Positions 35,119 through 43,860 of a stretch of DNA of 64,000 nt are shown piece by piece. Location: NCBI RefSeq assembly GCF_050717635.1, contig NZ_JBOITO010000030.1, forward strand, positions 372,001-436,000. Reading direction: 5' to 3'. Position numbers and translations under genes: made by a program. The notes beneath the pieces were generated by a model. The model was not told the DNA's origin. It saw nothing but the letters and a program-made list of their open reading frames with translations, and searched no databases. Positions within the stretch are counted from its first letter, which is position 1. Each line of letters starts with the position of its first letter. Source of the DNA: Clostridium_AD sp050717635. GTDB taxonomy: Bacteria; Bacillota; Clostridia; Clostridiales; Clostridiaceae.

Positions 35119-35811
35119 CTAAACTAGTTTTAACATATTATTTAAAATATTTGTAGAATTTTCTACAGCAATATCCTTGAATTTTTCGTAATCCATATGA
35201 GCACCATTATTTGCATTATCCGATATTGATCTAATAACAATAAATGGCACTTCATTCAAATAGCACACTTGAGCAATACTTGCACCTTCCATTTCACAAG
35301 CTAAACATTCAAACTCTGAATAAAGCCACCTTATTTTAGAAGCACTGGCTATAAATTGATCTCCCGACACAATCCTTCCCGTAAAGTAATTATGACCACT
35401 TATATCCTTGCAAGCCTTTGTTGCATATTCTATTAGTTTTTTATCGCATTTAAATTCAAAAGTATCCATTCTTGGAATCTGTCCTATTTTATCACCAAAT
35501 GCTGTAGTATCCATATCATGCTGTACTAAATTATCCCCTATGACAACATCTCCAGGGTATATATTATCTTTAGTTCCACCTGCAATACCAACATTTATAA
35601 TATAATCAACTTTAAAATCATCGATTAATATTTGTGTACAAACTGCCGCATTAACTTTACCTATACCACTAGTAACTACCACTACTTCTTTATTATGTAT
35701 AACACCAACACTGAATTCCATTTTAGCCTTAATTTCACTGCTTCGAAAGTCCATATCTCTAATTAAAAACTGAACTTCTTCACTCATTGCTCCAATAATA
35801 CCTATAATCAT
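35119..35811 (-). CDS. mtnN: MTA/SAH nucleosidase
   Basis: Hydrolyses methylthioadenosine and S-adenosylhomocysteine to adenine plus thio-sugar, recycling the products of SAM use. The start at ATG 35809-35811 (MIIGIIGAMSEE) is set by GAGGAGG 5 nt upstream, giving 230 residues. Motifs: VVVTSGIGKVNAA, NVGIAGGT, and the purine-binding CEMEGASIAQV with catalytic Asp in IRSISDNA. An extended -10 promoter lies upstream. It is co-transcribed with aroF. Confidence 0.95.
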   Translation of the reverse strand: MIIGIIGAMSEEVQFLIRDMDFRSSEIKAKMEFSVGVIHNKEVVVVTSGIGKVNAAVCTQILIDDFKVDYIINVGIAGGTKDNIYPGDVVIGDNLVQHDMDTTAFGDKIGQIPRMDTFEFKCDKKLIEYATKACKDISGHNYFTGRIVSGDQFIASASKIRWLYSEFECLACEMEGASIAQVCYLNEVPFIVIRSISDNANNGAHMDYEKFKDIAVENSTNILNNMLKLV

Positions 35812-35849
35812 TTTTTCCTCCTCGAAATCCTCTAAATCAGATACCATAT

Positions 35850-35858
35850 ATTATAACA
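35850..35858 (-). promoter_or_regulatory. Extended -10 promoter of mtnN
   Basis: The minus strand reads TGTTATAAT, an exact extended -10 element, directly downstream of the divIVA terminator. No good -35 box is visible. Confidence 0.5.
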
Positions 35859-35870
35859 CATTTTCTACAT

Positions 35871-35902
35871 AAAAAATCTCACCTAGTGGGTGAGACTTTT
35901 TA
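35871..35902 (-). terminator. Terminator after divIVA
   Basis: A stem of TCTCACC with its complement, extended by A/T pairs and flanked by T-runs, starts 3 nt after the divIVA stop. Confidence 0.82.
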
Positions 35903-35904
35903 TT

Positions 35905-36516
35905 TTAGCCTTTTGCAAAAAATGTTTTTATTTCTTCTAGATCCTTGTCATTAAAATCTCTTTCATCAATATTTTTAATTGTTAAATCAGAATACTCTTG
36001 TGGGGCAACAATTTCACTATGGCTTTTTTTATTGTTTTGATCCACAGAAGCATTATAATTTTTTAAATAATCATTCTCAAGGCCATCAAACATCTCAAGC
36101 TGACAATTCATAAAACTTCTAAATTTTGTTCTGAAAATTGCAAACTCTTGTTTGATTTTTTCATATTCATCATTTATCTTAATCACATTATCGTTTGCCT
36201 TGTCTAACACCCTTTGAGCGGAGTCATTTGCATTTCTAATAATGGACTCTGATTCCTTTTCCGCAGAAAGTTTTGCTTGTTCTGCTGCATTTTGAGCGAG
36301 GACTAATGTGTTTTGAATTGTTGCTTCTATTTTAACATGATGTTCTAATTTTTCTTCTAAAAACTCTGTTCTTTCTTTTAAAGCCGAATTCTCTTTATAA
36401 ATAATTTCATATTCATCAGACACATTTTCTAAATGTTCATCAACTTCATCAACATTATAACCTCTTAATCCCTTTTTAAACTCTTTACTAACAATGTCCA
36501 TAGCAGTCATTTTCAT
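35905..36516 (-). CDS. divIVA: DivIVA, polar scaffold protein
   Basis: Membrane-curvature-sensing coiled-coil protein at septa and poles. The 203 residues include the lipid-binding N-terminal domain MDIVSKEFKKGLRGYNVDEV and a long coiled coil (about 30-165), then a variable tail. A GGGGG ribosome-binding site precedes the ATG. It closes the yggS-sepF-yggT-ylmH-divIVA operon. Confidence 0.94.
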   Translation of the reverse strand: MKMTAMDIVSKEFKKGLRGYNVDEVDEHLENVSDEYEIIYKENSALKERTEFLEEKLEHHVKIEATIQNTLVLAQNAAEQAKLSAEKESESIIRNANDSAQRVLDKANDNVIKINDEYEKIKQEFAIFRTKFRSFMNCQLEMFDGLENDYLKNYNASVDQNNKKSHSEIVAPQEYSDLTIKNIDERDFNDKDLEEIKTFFAKG

Positions 36517-36532
36517 TTGTTTCCCCCTATAA

Positions 36533-37306
36533 CTAAATATATTTTAATATTGCAATTTTCAAACGGTCCTTTTGAGTAGTTCCTATAATTTCTCGAATTT
36601 TAAACTTTCCATATCCTCTAATTGTTAAGGTATCATTGTTTTTTAAGGTTTCATCTTTTTTAAAACACTGAAAATAATTGAGTAATACTTTACCCTCAGA
36701 TATTAGCCCCACTGAATTATTTCTCGAAACATTACATATAGCTGCAACTAGACCGTCCAAACGACAAGAAGTAGATATGACTATTTTCTCTTGAAATTTC
36801 CTTTGTGGAAGATTATTGTTCATATAATCATATTCACAAGCTTCACAGGGACAATTTGCTATACTTTCCAAATTAGAAGTTATATAATTACTAATTTCAC
36901 TACAAACGGTAGCATAACATATTTCATCTTGAACTATTAAATCACCTAGTTTTTCTCGATTAATTCCAAGGGACATTATTGCACCTAAATAATCCTTATG
37001 CAAAAGAGTACTAAACTTTGATTTATTCCTTATTTCAAGCAAATTTATAGGATATTCACTGGGCTCATCTGTGCATGAAAATGCTAAAATTCTTCTATCA
37101 GCATCTTTAAATATACCACTTGTAAAGGCTTTTACTTTATAATTTTCACATTTAACTAAAATTTCATTCCAAATTGCTGGTGATATAAAATCACTAGTAA
37201 ATACTATCTTATTTGTTTTTTCAGCTAGTTGCATTTTATTGTATATACTAGAAATTAAATTCTTATCATCGCAATTTATACTATTTAAAAATTCTTTTTT
37301 ATCCAT
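36533..37306 (-). CDS. ylmH: YlmH, S4-domain RNA-binding protein
   Basis: A 257-residue protein: an N-terminal photosystem-II-S4-like domain and a C-terminal S4 RNA-binding domain (about 180-250, with STSCRLDGLVAAICNVSR and LTIRGYGKFKI). The B. subtilis homologue takes part in ribosome quality control tailing, an interesting counterpart to rqcH in this window. A central CPCEAC segment may bind metal. It lies between yggT and divIVA. Confidence 0.92.
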   Translation of the reverse strand: MDKKEFLNSINCDDKNLISSIYNKMQLAEKTNKIVFTSDFISPAIWNEILVKCENYKVKAFTSGIFKDADRRILAFSCTDEPSEYPINLLEIRNKSKFSTLLHKDYLGAIMSLGINREKLGDLIVQDEICYATVCSEISNYITSNLESIANCPCEACEYDYMNNNLPQRKFQEKIVISTSCRLDGLVAAICNVSRNNSVGLISEGKVLLNYFQCFKKDETLKNNDTLTIRGYGKFKIREIIGTTQKDRLKIAILKYI

Positions 37307-37327
37307 TTAACTCTTCCTTTAATCTAT

Positions 37328-37588
37328 TTATCTAAGTAGCCCTAGAACCAATCCTTTTGCAAACATTAAAATTAAAAGTGCAATCAGCGGTGACCAATCT
37401 ACCATTGTATTTCCAAAATATTTTTCTTGAATTTTTCTGCCCGGTGTTAAAAGAGGGCCTGTAATATTATGCAATAATTCTATATATTGGTTTGTGCGAC
37501 TTGGATATACCCAAGATAAAATCACATCAATCCATATTGCACCTTGTAATACATTAAAAAGAACACTAAAAAAATTATAAAAAAACAA
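37328..37588 (-). CDS. YggT-family membrane protein
   Basis: An 86-residue protein with two membrane helices. The YggT signature WIDVILSWVYPSRTNQYIE and LTPGRKI is present. The start codon is TTG (37586-37588), 9 nt after GGAGG. Family members are linked to osmotic stress and septum formation, but the role is not defined. It lies within the sepF-ylmH operon, as in most Firmicutes. Confidence 0.9.
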   Translation of the reverse strand: MFFYNFFSVLFNVLQGAIWIDVILSWVYPSRTNQYIELLHNITGPLLTPGRKIQEKYFGNTMVDWSPLIALLILMFAKGLVLGLLR

Positions 37589-37626
37589 ATTTTATACCTC
37601 CTGTAATCCTCTTTAGGGGATACTTA

Positions 37627-38070
37627 TTATTTATTCCAATTGAAAATCCCTTTTGAACTTAGTTCGTTTTTTAATGCATTATCCACTTCTACATTGGATG
37701 GAGAAATTATATACACTCCTTTTTCTATCTGCTGTAGTTCACCGCCTAAAGCATAACAAGCTCCTCCAATAAAATCTAATAATCTTTGACCAGTTTTAGG
37801 TTCCAGTCCAGTTGTGTTAACTACTACTATTTTTCTGGATTTTAAATTATCACTTATAGTAGTTGCCTCATCGAAATCGTCTGGTTTTATAATAACCACT
37901 TTAGCAGATGATGTGGTGTGAATATTCACAATTTTATTTTGTTTTTTGTTTGCACTCATAAGCGATTCAATATCCATGTTATCATCTTCATTCTCTATTT
38001 CTTCAACTTCGTCCACATCTTCATCTGCCATACCTAAAAAACCCATTACCTTATTCATTACTTTACCCAT
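37627..38070 (-). CDS. sepF: SepF, septum-forming FtsZ partner
   Basis: Membrane-anchored ring-forming protein that bundles FtsZ. The 147 residues have an N-terminal amphipathic helix (MGKVMNKVMGFLGM), an acidic linker, and the C-terminal SepF domain with KVVIIKPDDFDEA and DFIGGACYALGGELQQI. GGAGGT precedes the ATG. It lies just after yggS, as expected. Confidence 0.95.
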   Translation of the reverse strand: MGKVMNKVMGFLGMADEDVDEVEEIENEDDNMDIESLMSANKKQNKIVNIHTTSSAKVVIIKPDDFDEATTISDNLKSRKIVVVNTTGLEPKTGQRLLDFIGGACYALGGELQQIEKGVYIISPSNVEVDNALKNELSSKGIFNWNK

Positions 38071-38084
38071 TTTTATACCTCCAG

Positions 38085-38744
38085 TTATTTGTAATCTCTT
38101 TTCCCAAATATTTTCTCTCCAAGTCTTATCATATTAGCTCCTGAGTCTATTGCAATCTCATAATCAGAACTCATACCTAAAGACAGAAATTCCATTGTAA
38201 CATTTTTATATTCAAAAGTTTTTAAATTATCGAATATAGTTTTCATCTCACTAAAGTACTTTCTACAATCCTTATCGCCACCAATCGGAATTGTAGCCAT
38301 TAGACCTTTGATTTTTATACTGTTGCAGCCCTCGCAAGCTTTTATTAGGGCATCTAAATCTTTAACTGCTATACCAGTCTTCGAACTTTCATTACCTATA
38401 TTAACTTGAATTAATAAGTTAGCAATTTTATCTTTATCTCCATACCGTTTTTCTATTTCTCTAAGTAATCGTATGCTATCTAAAGAATGAATAAGATGAA
38501 CTTTTCCAACAATATATTTAACCTTATTTCTTTGTAAATGTCCTATAAAATGCCATCTAACATCTTCGCTTATGCTGTCATATTTTTCCAATAGCTCTTG
38601 CACTTTATTTTCGCCAAAATCTCTAGCTCCAGATTCATATGCCTTTTTTATTTCACTTATTTGCCTAGTTTTAGAAACACATATAAGTGTTACTTTTTTA
38701 GGGATTTCATTTTTTAATTTGTTATAAACTTCACCAATTGCCAA
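38085..38744 (-). CDS. yggS: YggS/PLPBP, PLP homeostasis protein
   Basis: Pyridoxal-phosphate-binding TIM-barrel protein that buffers PLP and affects amino-acid balance. The 219 residues show the PLP-Lys region LICVSKTR, DFGENKVQELLEK, WHFIGHLQRNKVK and the phosphate-binding LSLGMSSDYEIAIDSGANMIRLG. The start codon is TTG (38742-38744), 8 nt after GGAGGG. First gene of the divIVA operon behind a sigma-A promoter. Confidence 0.94.
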   Translation of the reverse strand: MAIGEVYNKLKNEIPKKVTLICVSKTRQISEIKKAYESGARDFGENKVQELLEKYDSISEDVRWHFIGHLQRNKVKYIVGKVHLIHSLDSIRLLREIEKRYGDKDKIANLLIQVNIGNESSKTGIAVKDLDALIKACEGCNSIKIKGLMATIPIGGDKDCRKYFSEMKTIFDNLKTFEYKNVTMEFLSLGMSSDYEIAIDSGANMIRLGEKIFGKRDYK

Positions 38745-38768
38745 TTTTCAATCCCTCCTTATTGTTTT

Positions 38769-38797
38769 ATTATATAAAAGTCAATTATTAATTGTAA
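38769..38797 (-). promoter_or_regulatory. Housekeeping promoter of the yggS-divIVA operon
   Basis: TTACAA (38792-38797), 17 nt, TATAAT (38769-38774) on the minus strand, about 20 nt upstream of the GGAGGG site. Confidence 0.7.
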
Positions 38798-38872
38798 TAC
38801 CTATTTCTCTTTTAATTCTTCATTGAATAGAAAAACTCCTTCATTATTTGAATGTAATTTTTAATTTTATTA

Positions 38873-39589
38873 TTATTTTTTAATTAAAGGGGCCATATAA
38901 TCATGTTTAAATTCTCCTGTATAAGATAATATTTTTATTTTATCACTCTTCTCAATGTTAACTTTAACTTCTCTAAGCCTTAATGACATTACATGAGATT
39001 GTTCTTTATTCAAATAATCATACATCGAATCTTGGTTTCCTATGGCACTAATATAAAAAGGTGCTGGAATTTTAATTCCATTCATCTGAATAACAGCGCC
39101 AACACACCATAGATAATTATTATATGTAACTCTGTTACCATTTACTTCAATGGCTTCTGCGCCTGCATTTTTCAGGTCATTTATCACTTTTTCAATATCC
39201 GAGTAATGAACTCCCATTCTCGTAATTTCATTATAATCACTAGTAAGTGGTATTCCATCATCTAAGGTAATCATAACTCCTGGTCCTTCAAGATCACTTT
39301 TCCCTATAATTTGATTGTTATAAATGACTTCTTTTTGAATTTCCTTTAAAACTTTAGCGTTAGTGTTATAACTACTATCATAATTTTTAAACTTTGTATT
39401 AATATTAAAATATTCGTGTTGTAAGTTGTTTAGTTCTAAATACAGTTTACTTCTCTCACTATATGCTTCATTATATTGTTTCACATCTAAAAAATTAACT
39501 TTTCCCTCAAATCCAAGGTTCATAGATATAAGAAGTCCTATAATTATAGAAGCGATAAAAACAAATATGGTAGCTTCGTTATTTTTCAT
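38873..39589 (-). CDS. DUF881 protein (YlxW/YlxX type)
   Basis: A 238-residue protein with one N-terminal membrane helix (about 9-25), a coiled coil (about 40-75) and an extracytoplasmic DUF881 domain with GPGVMITLDDG, NDLKNAGAEAIEVNG and FYISAIGNQDSM. Homologues sit beside ftsQ and a small basic protein in many Firmicutes (ylxW/ylxX). Function is unknown, presumably division-linked. GAGGTG precedes the ATG. Confidence 0.88.
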   Translation of the reverse strand: MKNNEATIFVFIASIIIGLLISMNLGFEGKVNFLDVKQYNEAYSERSKLYLELNNLQHEYFNINTKFKNYDSSYNTNAKVLKEIQKEVIYNNQIIGKSDLEGPGVMITLDDGIPLTSDYNEITRMGVHYSDIEKVINDLKNAGAEAIEVNGNRVTYNNYLWCVGAVIQMNGIKIPAPFYISAIGNQDSMYDYLNKEQSHVMSLRLREVKVNIEKSDKIKILSYTGEFKHDYMAPLIKK

Positions 39590-39598
39590 TTAATCACC

Positions 39599-39940
39599 TC
39601 ATGAGTGAGATTTGGTTTTGTCTATTAAAATTCGTCTTATAATTGCAAAGTTATCAAATATCCTTCCACCAAATACAATAACGGCAGCCAAATATATTGG
39701 TATTCCAAGTTTATCGCCTAAATAAACCATTGCTACAGCCAGTGCTGCATTTCCAAAAAAACCTGATATGAAAATATCAGCTCTGAAATTATGAGAAATT
39801 GATCCTCGCAGCGCTCCGAATACCGAATCCAAACATGCAAAAATTGCTACAGAAATATACGGAGAAAATTTAACTGGAATTTCCACATTCCATACAATTC
39901 CTATTATAATACCTATTAATAATCCTACAAAAGCAACCAT
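39599..39940 (-). CDS. Small basic protein (SBP family, DUF1290)
   Basis: A 113-residue polytopic membrane protein with about four short hydrophobic segments. The family core is YISVAIFACLDSVFGALRG and FISGFFGNAALA. GAGGTG lies 7 nt before the ATG. Sandwiched between two DUF881 genes downstream of ftsQ, the conserved sbp arrangement of B. subtilis. No biochemical role is known. Confidence 0.9.
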   Translation of the reverse strand: MVAFVGLLIGIIIGIVWNVEIPVKFSPYISVAIFACLDSVFGALRGSISHNFRADIFISGFFGNAALAVAMVYLGDKLGIPIYLAAVIVFGGRIFDNFAIIRRILIDKTKSHS

Positions 39941-39950
39941 TTTATCACCT

Positions 39951-40673
39951 CTACTTCTCTTCTATTGGTTTAGCATAATCAAATTTAAATGTTTTATTAT
40001 ATTTAGGAATTTCCACTTTATCTGTTGGTGTTGTTGTTACATTAAAGTAATCAATCAAATCCGATGAAAGTGTGCCTGGATATCCCATTGCAGCAACTAA
40101 AAGTTTCTTATTCCCAATTACATTAATGGTGATTTTCTCATTGGACGGAATTCTCTCATCATTTATAATAATTGAATTACCACCGGTCCGTATAGCACTA
40201 CGGGAAGTTAACCTAATACCATTAATAGAAATTGCTTCAGCATCTACAGCGTTTAATTCATTTATTATATGAGCTAAATCCTTATCTACTACAGGCAGTG
40301 CTGCAATGCTACTATCAAAAATATCAGACCTTGCCTCTATGTAAATTATTACACCTGTTCCTGATACTTCAATGCCCCCAGTAAGCAGTCTAGAATCTTG
40401 TAGCTCCTTGTATAAGAGTTTGGTTGCCTGGTCACTTCCACTTGCAGCTTTTTCATATTCACTATTTTTAGCTTCTAATTCATCAATTTTCTTTTTTGTT
40501 TCTTCTATTTGCTTTTTAAGTTGCACGTTTTCAGTTATAATTTCTGGTGTATTCTTATTAACATCTGTTATTGCAGCATTTTGCTTGCTCATCACTTTAA
40601 GTTGGTATGTTATCATAAATCCTAACAACACACATATTAAACCAATTGATATTTGAGCTCTAAATTTCTTCAT
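39951..40673 (-). CDS. DUF881 protein (YlxW/YlxX type)
   Basis: A 240-residue paralogue of the DUF881 gene two positions downstream. It has an N-terminal membrane helix (about 6-24), a Lys/Glu-rich coiled coil (about 48-78) and an outer domain with GIEVSGTGVIIYIEAR, INELNAVDAEAISING and NVIGNKKLLVAAMGYPG. It lies between ftsQ and SBP. Two DUF881 copies around SBP is the common arrangement. Confidence 0.88.
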   Translation of the reverse strand: MKKFRAQISIGLICVLLGFMITYQLKVMSKQNAAITDVNKNTPEIITENVQLKKQIEETKKKIDELEAKNSEYEKAASGSDQATKLLYKELQDSRLLTGGIEVSGTGVIIYIEARSDIFDSSIAALPVVDKDLAHIINELNAVDAEAISINGIRLTSRSAIRTGGNSIIINDERIPSNEKITINVIGNKKLLVAAMGYPGTLSSDLIDYFNVTTTPTDKVEIPKYNKTFKFDYAKPIEEK

Positions 40674-40744
40674 AGCCTTCCTCCTTACTGTGTCTGGGGG
40701 ATATATTTATTGTTAATTCTTTAACTCGTTTTTCTTTAACTTCT

Positions 40745-41548
40745 CTATTCTTGTATATGAACTACTGGATTTCCTTTAAAACTAACATCTACATAACCTG
40801 CTGTAGTTTTATATTTTGGTTGTGCTAAGATATTTATTGCCCTATTAAACTTATTTTCTAAGTCTTCGGTGGTTCCAAGTTTAATGCACATTTTCCCAGA
40901 GAAAACTTTCACATCCAAAACATTACTTATATCTACACTATTAATAATTATATTATCTTTAGTCTTTCTGTACACATTAATAATGTTTGCTAGCTCATTA
41001 GCAATATCCATTTTTCTATTCTCTGATAGGATTGTATCTCCCACTTTACAATTTTCCAGTTTAAGTCCAACTAAATTAACTAAGTTCATCCCTTTAATAT
41101 TAGATTTTTTTTCCAGTAGCTTCCCTTGATTATCTATAATGTAATAAGTATCCTTTACTTTTCCATAAAAAACAGCTACTCTTTCTACTATTTCAATTGA
41201 AATTTTATTGGGTAGCTTCTTTTTAATTTTCACATCTAGAATATAAGGGTTTTTTATAATTTCTTTTTTACTATCAACAAAATTAGCGTAAAAAATATTA
41301 TTATTTAACTGAGCACTAACTTGCTCATTAATTTTAGCGTTAGAGGCATTTACGTTTCCTGTTATTTTAATATTTTCAATGTTAAAATAAGGTAACTTAA
41401 GGCATAAAGTAACCAAAGTAGATAACATAATTATTACAAGTAACATTAAGTTCCTTACTTGTTTTTTCACTTTCCTTTTTTTTAATAGTTTCTCACTATT
41501 TGCTATTATATAATTTCCTTTATCAATGCTATCATTTTTGATTTTCAT
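40745..41548 (-). CDS. ftsQ: FtsQ/DivIB cell-division protein
   Basis: Single-pass divisome protein linking early and late division proteins. The 267 residues have a cytosolic basic N-terminus, one membrane helix (about 31-50) and a POTRA domain beginning NIENIKITGNVNASNAKI, followed by the beta domain (KLPNKISIEIVERVAVFYGKV). GAGGGG precedes the ATG. It opens a separate operon with the DUF881/SBP genes, detached from the dcw cluster by a terminator. Confidence 0.9.
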   Translation of the reverse strand: MKIKNDSIDKGNYIIANSEKLLKKRKVKKQVRNLMLLVIIMLSTLVTLCLKLPYFNIENIKITGNVNASNAKINEQVSAQLNNNIFYANFVDSKKEIIKNPYILDVKIKKKLPNKISIEIVERVAVFYGKVKDTYYIIDNQGKLLEKKSNIKGMNLVNLVGLKLENCKVGDTILSENRKMDIANELANIINVYRKTKDNIIINSVDISNVLDVKVFSGKMCIKLGTTEDLENKFNRAINILAQPKYKTTAGYVDVSFKGNPVVHIQE

Positions 41549-41631
41549 TCATTACCCCTCGTTTAATAATATATATTATTACAACCTTTGTTTAATAAAA
41601 ATAAAATCCTAAATTTGATTTGAACTTATCT

Positions 41632-41659
41632 ATTATATATATAATAACACTTAATGTAA
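41632..41659 (-). promoter_or_regulatory. Candidate promoter of ftsQ
   Basis: TTACAT (41654-41659), 16 nt, TATAAT (41632-41637) on the minus strand, about 85 nt upstream of the ATG. The flanking region is AT-rich and holds nothing else clear. Confidence 0.5.
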
Positions 41660-41741
41660 TTATTTTCATCTCTATTCTGATGTATTTATTAGTATTTTAA
41701 AAAAATTCATATTCTATCCTTAAAAATGAGTATAAACATAG

Positions 41742-41766
41742 AAAAAGCCATGCATAATTGCACGCC
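41742..41766 (-). terminator. Terminator after ftsW/spoVE
   Basis: GTGCA/TGCAT pairing extended by GC pairs with one bulged G, with a 4-nt ATTA loop and five T residues after it on the minus strand. It closes the dcw operon before ftsQ. Confidence 0.65.
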
Positions 41767-41778
41767 TTCGTTCTAATA

Positions 41779-42885
41779 TTAATTTTTATTTGTAGTTTGC
41801 CTTGATATGTTTAAAAGTATTCCCATGGCAAACATATTAATAACAAGAGCTGACCCTCCATAACTTATAAATGGAAGTGGAACACCAGTTACTGGCATTG
41901 ATCCAGTTACTACTGCTATATTAATAATTGCTTGAACAGCAATGACCGATGTAGTTCCTATAGCTAAAAGGGTACCATACATATCTTTAGCTGTAACTGC
42001 TACTTTAATCCCTCGCCATACAAAGATTAAAAACAGTGAGATTATAAATACAACTCCGATTAGGCCTAATTCTTCACCAATAATTGAAAAAATAAAATCC
42101 GTGTGAGGTTCTGGTATGTATAAGCATTTTTGTCGTGATTGCCCAATACCTGCGCCAGTAACTCCTCCTGACCCAAGTGCAAGAAGTGACTGAACTAGTT
42201 GATATCCCTCATCTTGACTTTTAGCAAAAGGATCCATAAAATTCAAAGCTCTTTCCAATCTATATGGTGCTATTAATATTAAAACCCCAACTGCCGCAAC
42301 TAACGTTCCACCTATTGCCAAAATGTGTTTAAATCTTGCCCCTGCTGCAAATAGAATAATTACAGTAACAATCATTATAATAGATGCGATACTTAAATTT
42401 GGCTCCATCAAAATCAAACCTGCATAAAATCCCGAAATTAAAAGGTATGGAAATACGCCCCTAGAAAAGGTTTTTATTTTTTCTCCCTTTAAGTCTAAAC
42501 TTTTAGCCATAAATAATACAATAACATATTTTGCGATTTCAGATGGTTGAAAATTTGCAATTCCAAGTGGAATCCACCGCCTAGCCCCCTTAATAGGTGG
42601 GAATACAAATACGGCAAGTAATAATATTATTGTAATTATCATAATGAGGCCAGTGTATTGTTTATATTTATGATAATCAATTTTAATAGCTATAGCCATA
42701 AAAATAAATCCTATAACTGCCCACATCATCTGTTTTTTAAAAAAATAATCAGGATCATCATAGTTCACAAGCGCAAACCATGAACTGGCACTAAAAACCA
42801 TTAATACCCCTATTGTTACAAGAAGCACTACGGTTGCAAACAACATAAAATCTATTTGTCCCATCTTCGCACTAGACTTTTTCAT
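41779..42885 (-). CDS. FtsW/SpoVE-type SEDS glycosyltransferase
   Basis: Ten-helix SEDS protein that polymerises lipid II with a partner penicillin-binding protein. SEDS landmarks are FSASSWFAL, KGARRWIPLGIANFQPSEIAKY (catalytic-loop region), GAGIGQSRQK and PHTDFIFSIIGEELG, then PVTGVPLPFISYGGS. The start at ATG 42883-42885 follows GAAGGAG; the upstream GTG is rejected. As the only SEDS gene beside spoVD, it may serve as SpoVE in cortex synthesis, FtsW in division, or both. Confidence 0.93.
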   Translation of the reverse strand: MKKSSAKMGQIDFMLFATVVLLVTIGVLMVFSASSWFALVNYDDPDYFFKKQMMWAVIGFIFMAIAIKIDYHKYKQYTGLIMIITIILLLAVFVFPPIKGARRWIPLGIANFQPSEIAKYVIVLFMAKSLDLKGEKIKTFSRGVFPYLLISGFYAGLILMEPNLSIASIIMIVTVIILFAAGARFKHILAIGGTLVAAVGVLILIAPYRLERALNFMDPFAKSQDEGYQLVQSLLALGSGGVTGAGIGQSRQKCLYIPEPHTDFIFSIIGEELGLIGVVFIISLFLIFVWRGIKVAVTAKDMYGTLLAIGTTSVIAVQAIINIAVVTGSMPVTGVPLPFISYGGSALVINMFAMGILLNISRQTTNKN

Positions 42886-42909
42886 ATTATACACTCCTTC
42901 ATATCACTA

Positions 42910-43860
42910 CTAGAGAAATGATAGAAATCCAATTAAACATAAAATTACTGTTATAATGGAAAACACTGCAACGATTTTAGTTTCATGCCACCCACTCAGC
43001 TCAAAATGATGATGAATTGGAGACATTTTAAATACTCTCTTACCTGTAGCTTTAAAAACAGCAACTTGAATAATAACCGAAAGAGCCTCACAAACATATA
43101 CGCCCCCTACAATCACAACAAGTAGTGGCTGTTTTAGTATCATAGCAACTGCAGCTACCGCCCCTCCTAGTGCTAAAGACCCCATATCTCCCATAAAAAT
43201 TTGTGCTTTATAAGAGTTGAATTTTAAAAATCCTAATAGTGCCCCTGCAAGGGAGGCACAGAATATTGCTAGAGTAGCATTAGACAAACTATTACTAACT
43301 AAAGCAAAGAATGTCATAACTACTATTGTAACGCAAGTAGCTAAACCATCTAATCCATCTGTTAAATTAACTGAATTTGTGGTAGCTGCAAAATATACAA
43401 TAATAAGAGGTACATACCAGATTCCTAAATTTACAGACTTATTTAGAAATGGTATCATTATATCCGTTCCTATTTTAATTGAAGTATAATAACCTATTAA
43501 ACCTGATACTACAACTATAAGAAGCATCTTTTGTTTAGAGCTAAGTCCCTCATTTTTTTTACGTATTGTTTTTATTAAATCATCAATAAGTCCTATTAAT
43601 CCAAAAGCTACAAAACAATATAATACAATCATAGCTTCATCATTAACGTGCCTAACAATAATTAACATAGTAATTATCGTTGAAGTCATAAATATAATAC
43701 CACCCATAGTTGGGGTTCCTGCTTTTTTGAGATGACTTCTAGGCCCCTCTTCCCTTATATTTTGTCCAAATTTAAGTTTATGCAGTAAGGGAATTAATAA
43801 TGGACCTTGCATAATTGACAATAAAAATGCAATTATAACTGAATAAATAATTATACTCAT
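42910..43860 (-). CDS. mraY: MraY, lipid I synthase
   Basis: Transfers phospho-MurNAc-pentapeptide to undecaprenyl phosphate at the membrane. The 316 residues have ten membrane segments. Motifs include GTPTMGGIIF, the Asp-rich GLIDDLIK, NSVNLTDGLDGLA, MGDMGSLALGG and MSPIHHHFELSGWHE. Its ATG overlaps the murF stop (TAATG). Confidence 0.96.
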   Translation of the reverse strand: MSIIIYSVIIAFLLSIMQGPLLIPLLHKLKFGQNIREEGPRSHLKKAGTPTMGGIIFMTSTIITMLIIVRHVNDEAMIVLYCFVAFGLIGLIDDLIKTIRKKNEGLSSKQKMLLIVVVSGLIGYYTSIKIGTDIMIPFLNKSVNLGIWYVPLIIVYFAATTNSVNLTDGLDGLATCVTIVVMTFFALVSNSLSNATLAIFCASLAGALLGFLKFNSYKAQIFMGDMGSLALGGAVAAVAMILKQPLLVVIVGGVYVCEALSVIIQVAVFKATGKRVFKMSPIHHHFELSGWHETKIVAVFSIITVILCLIGFLSFL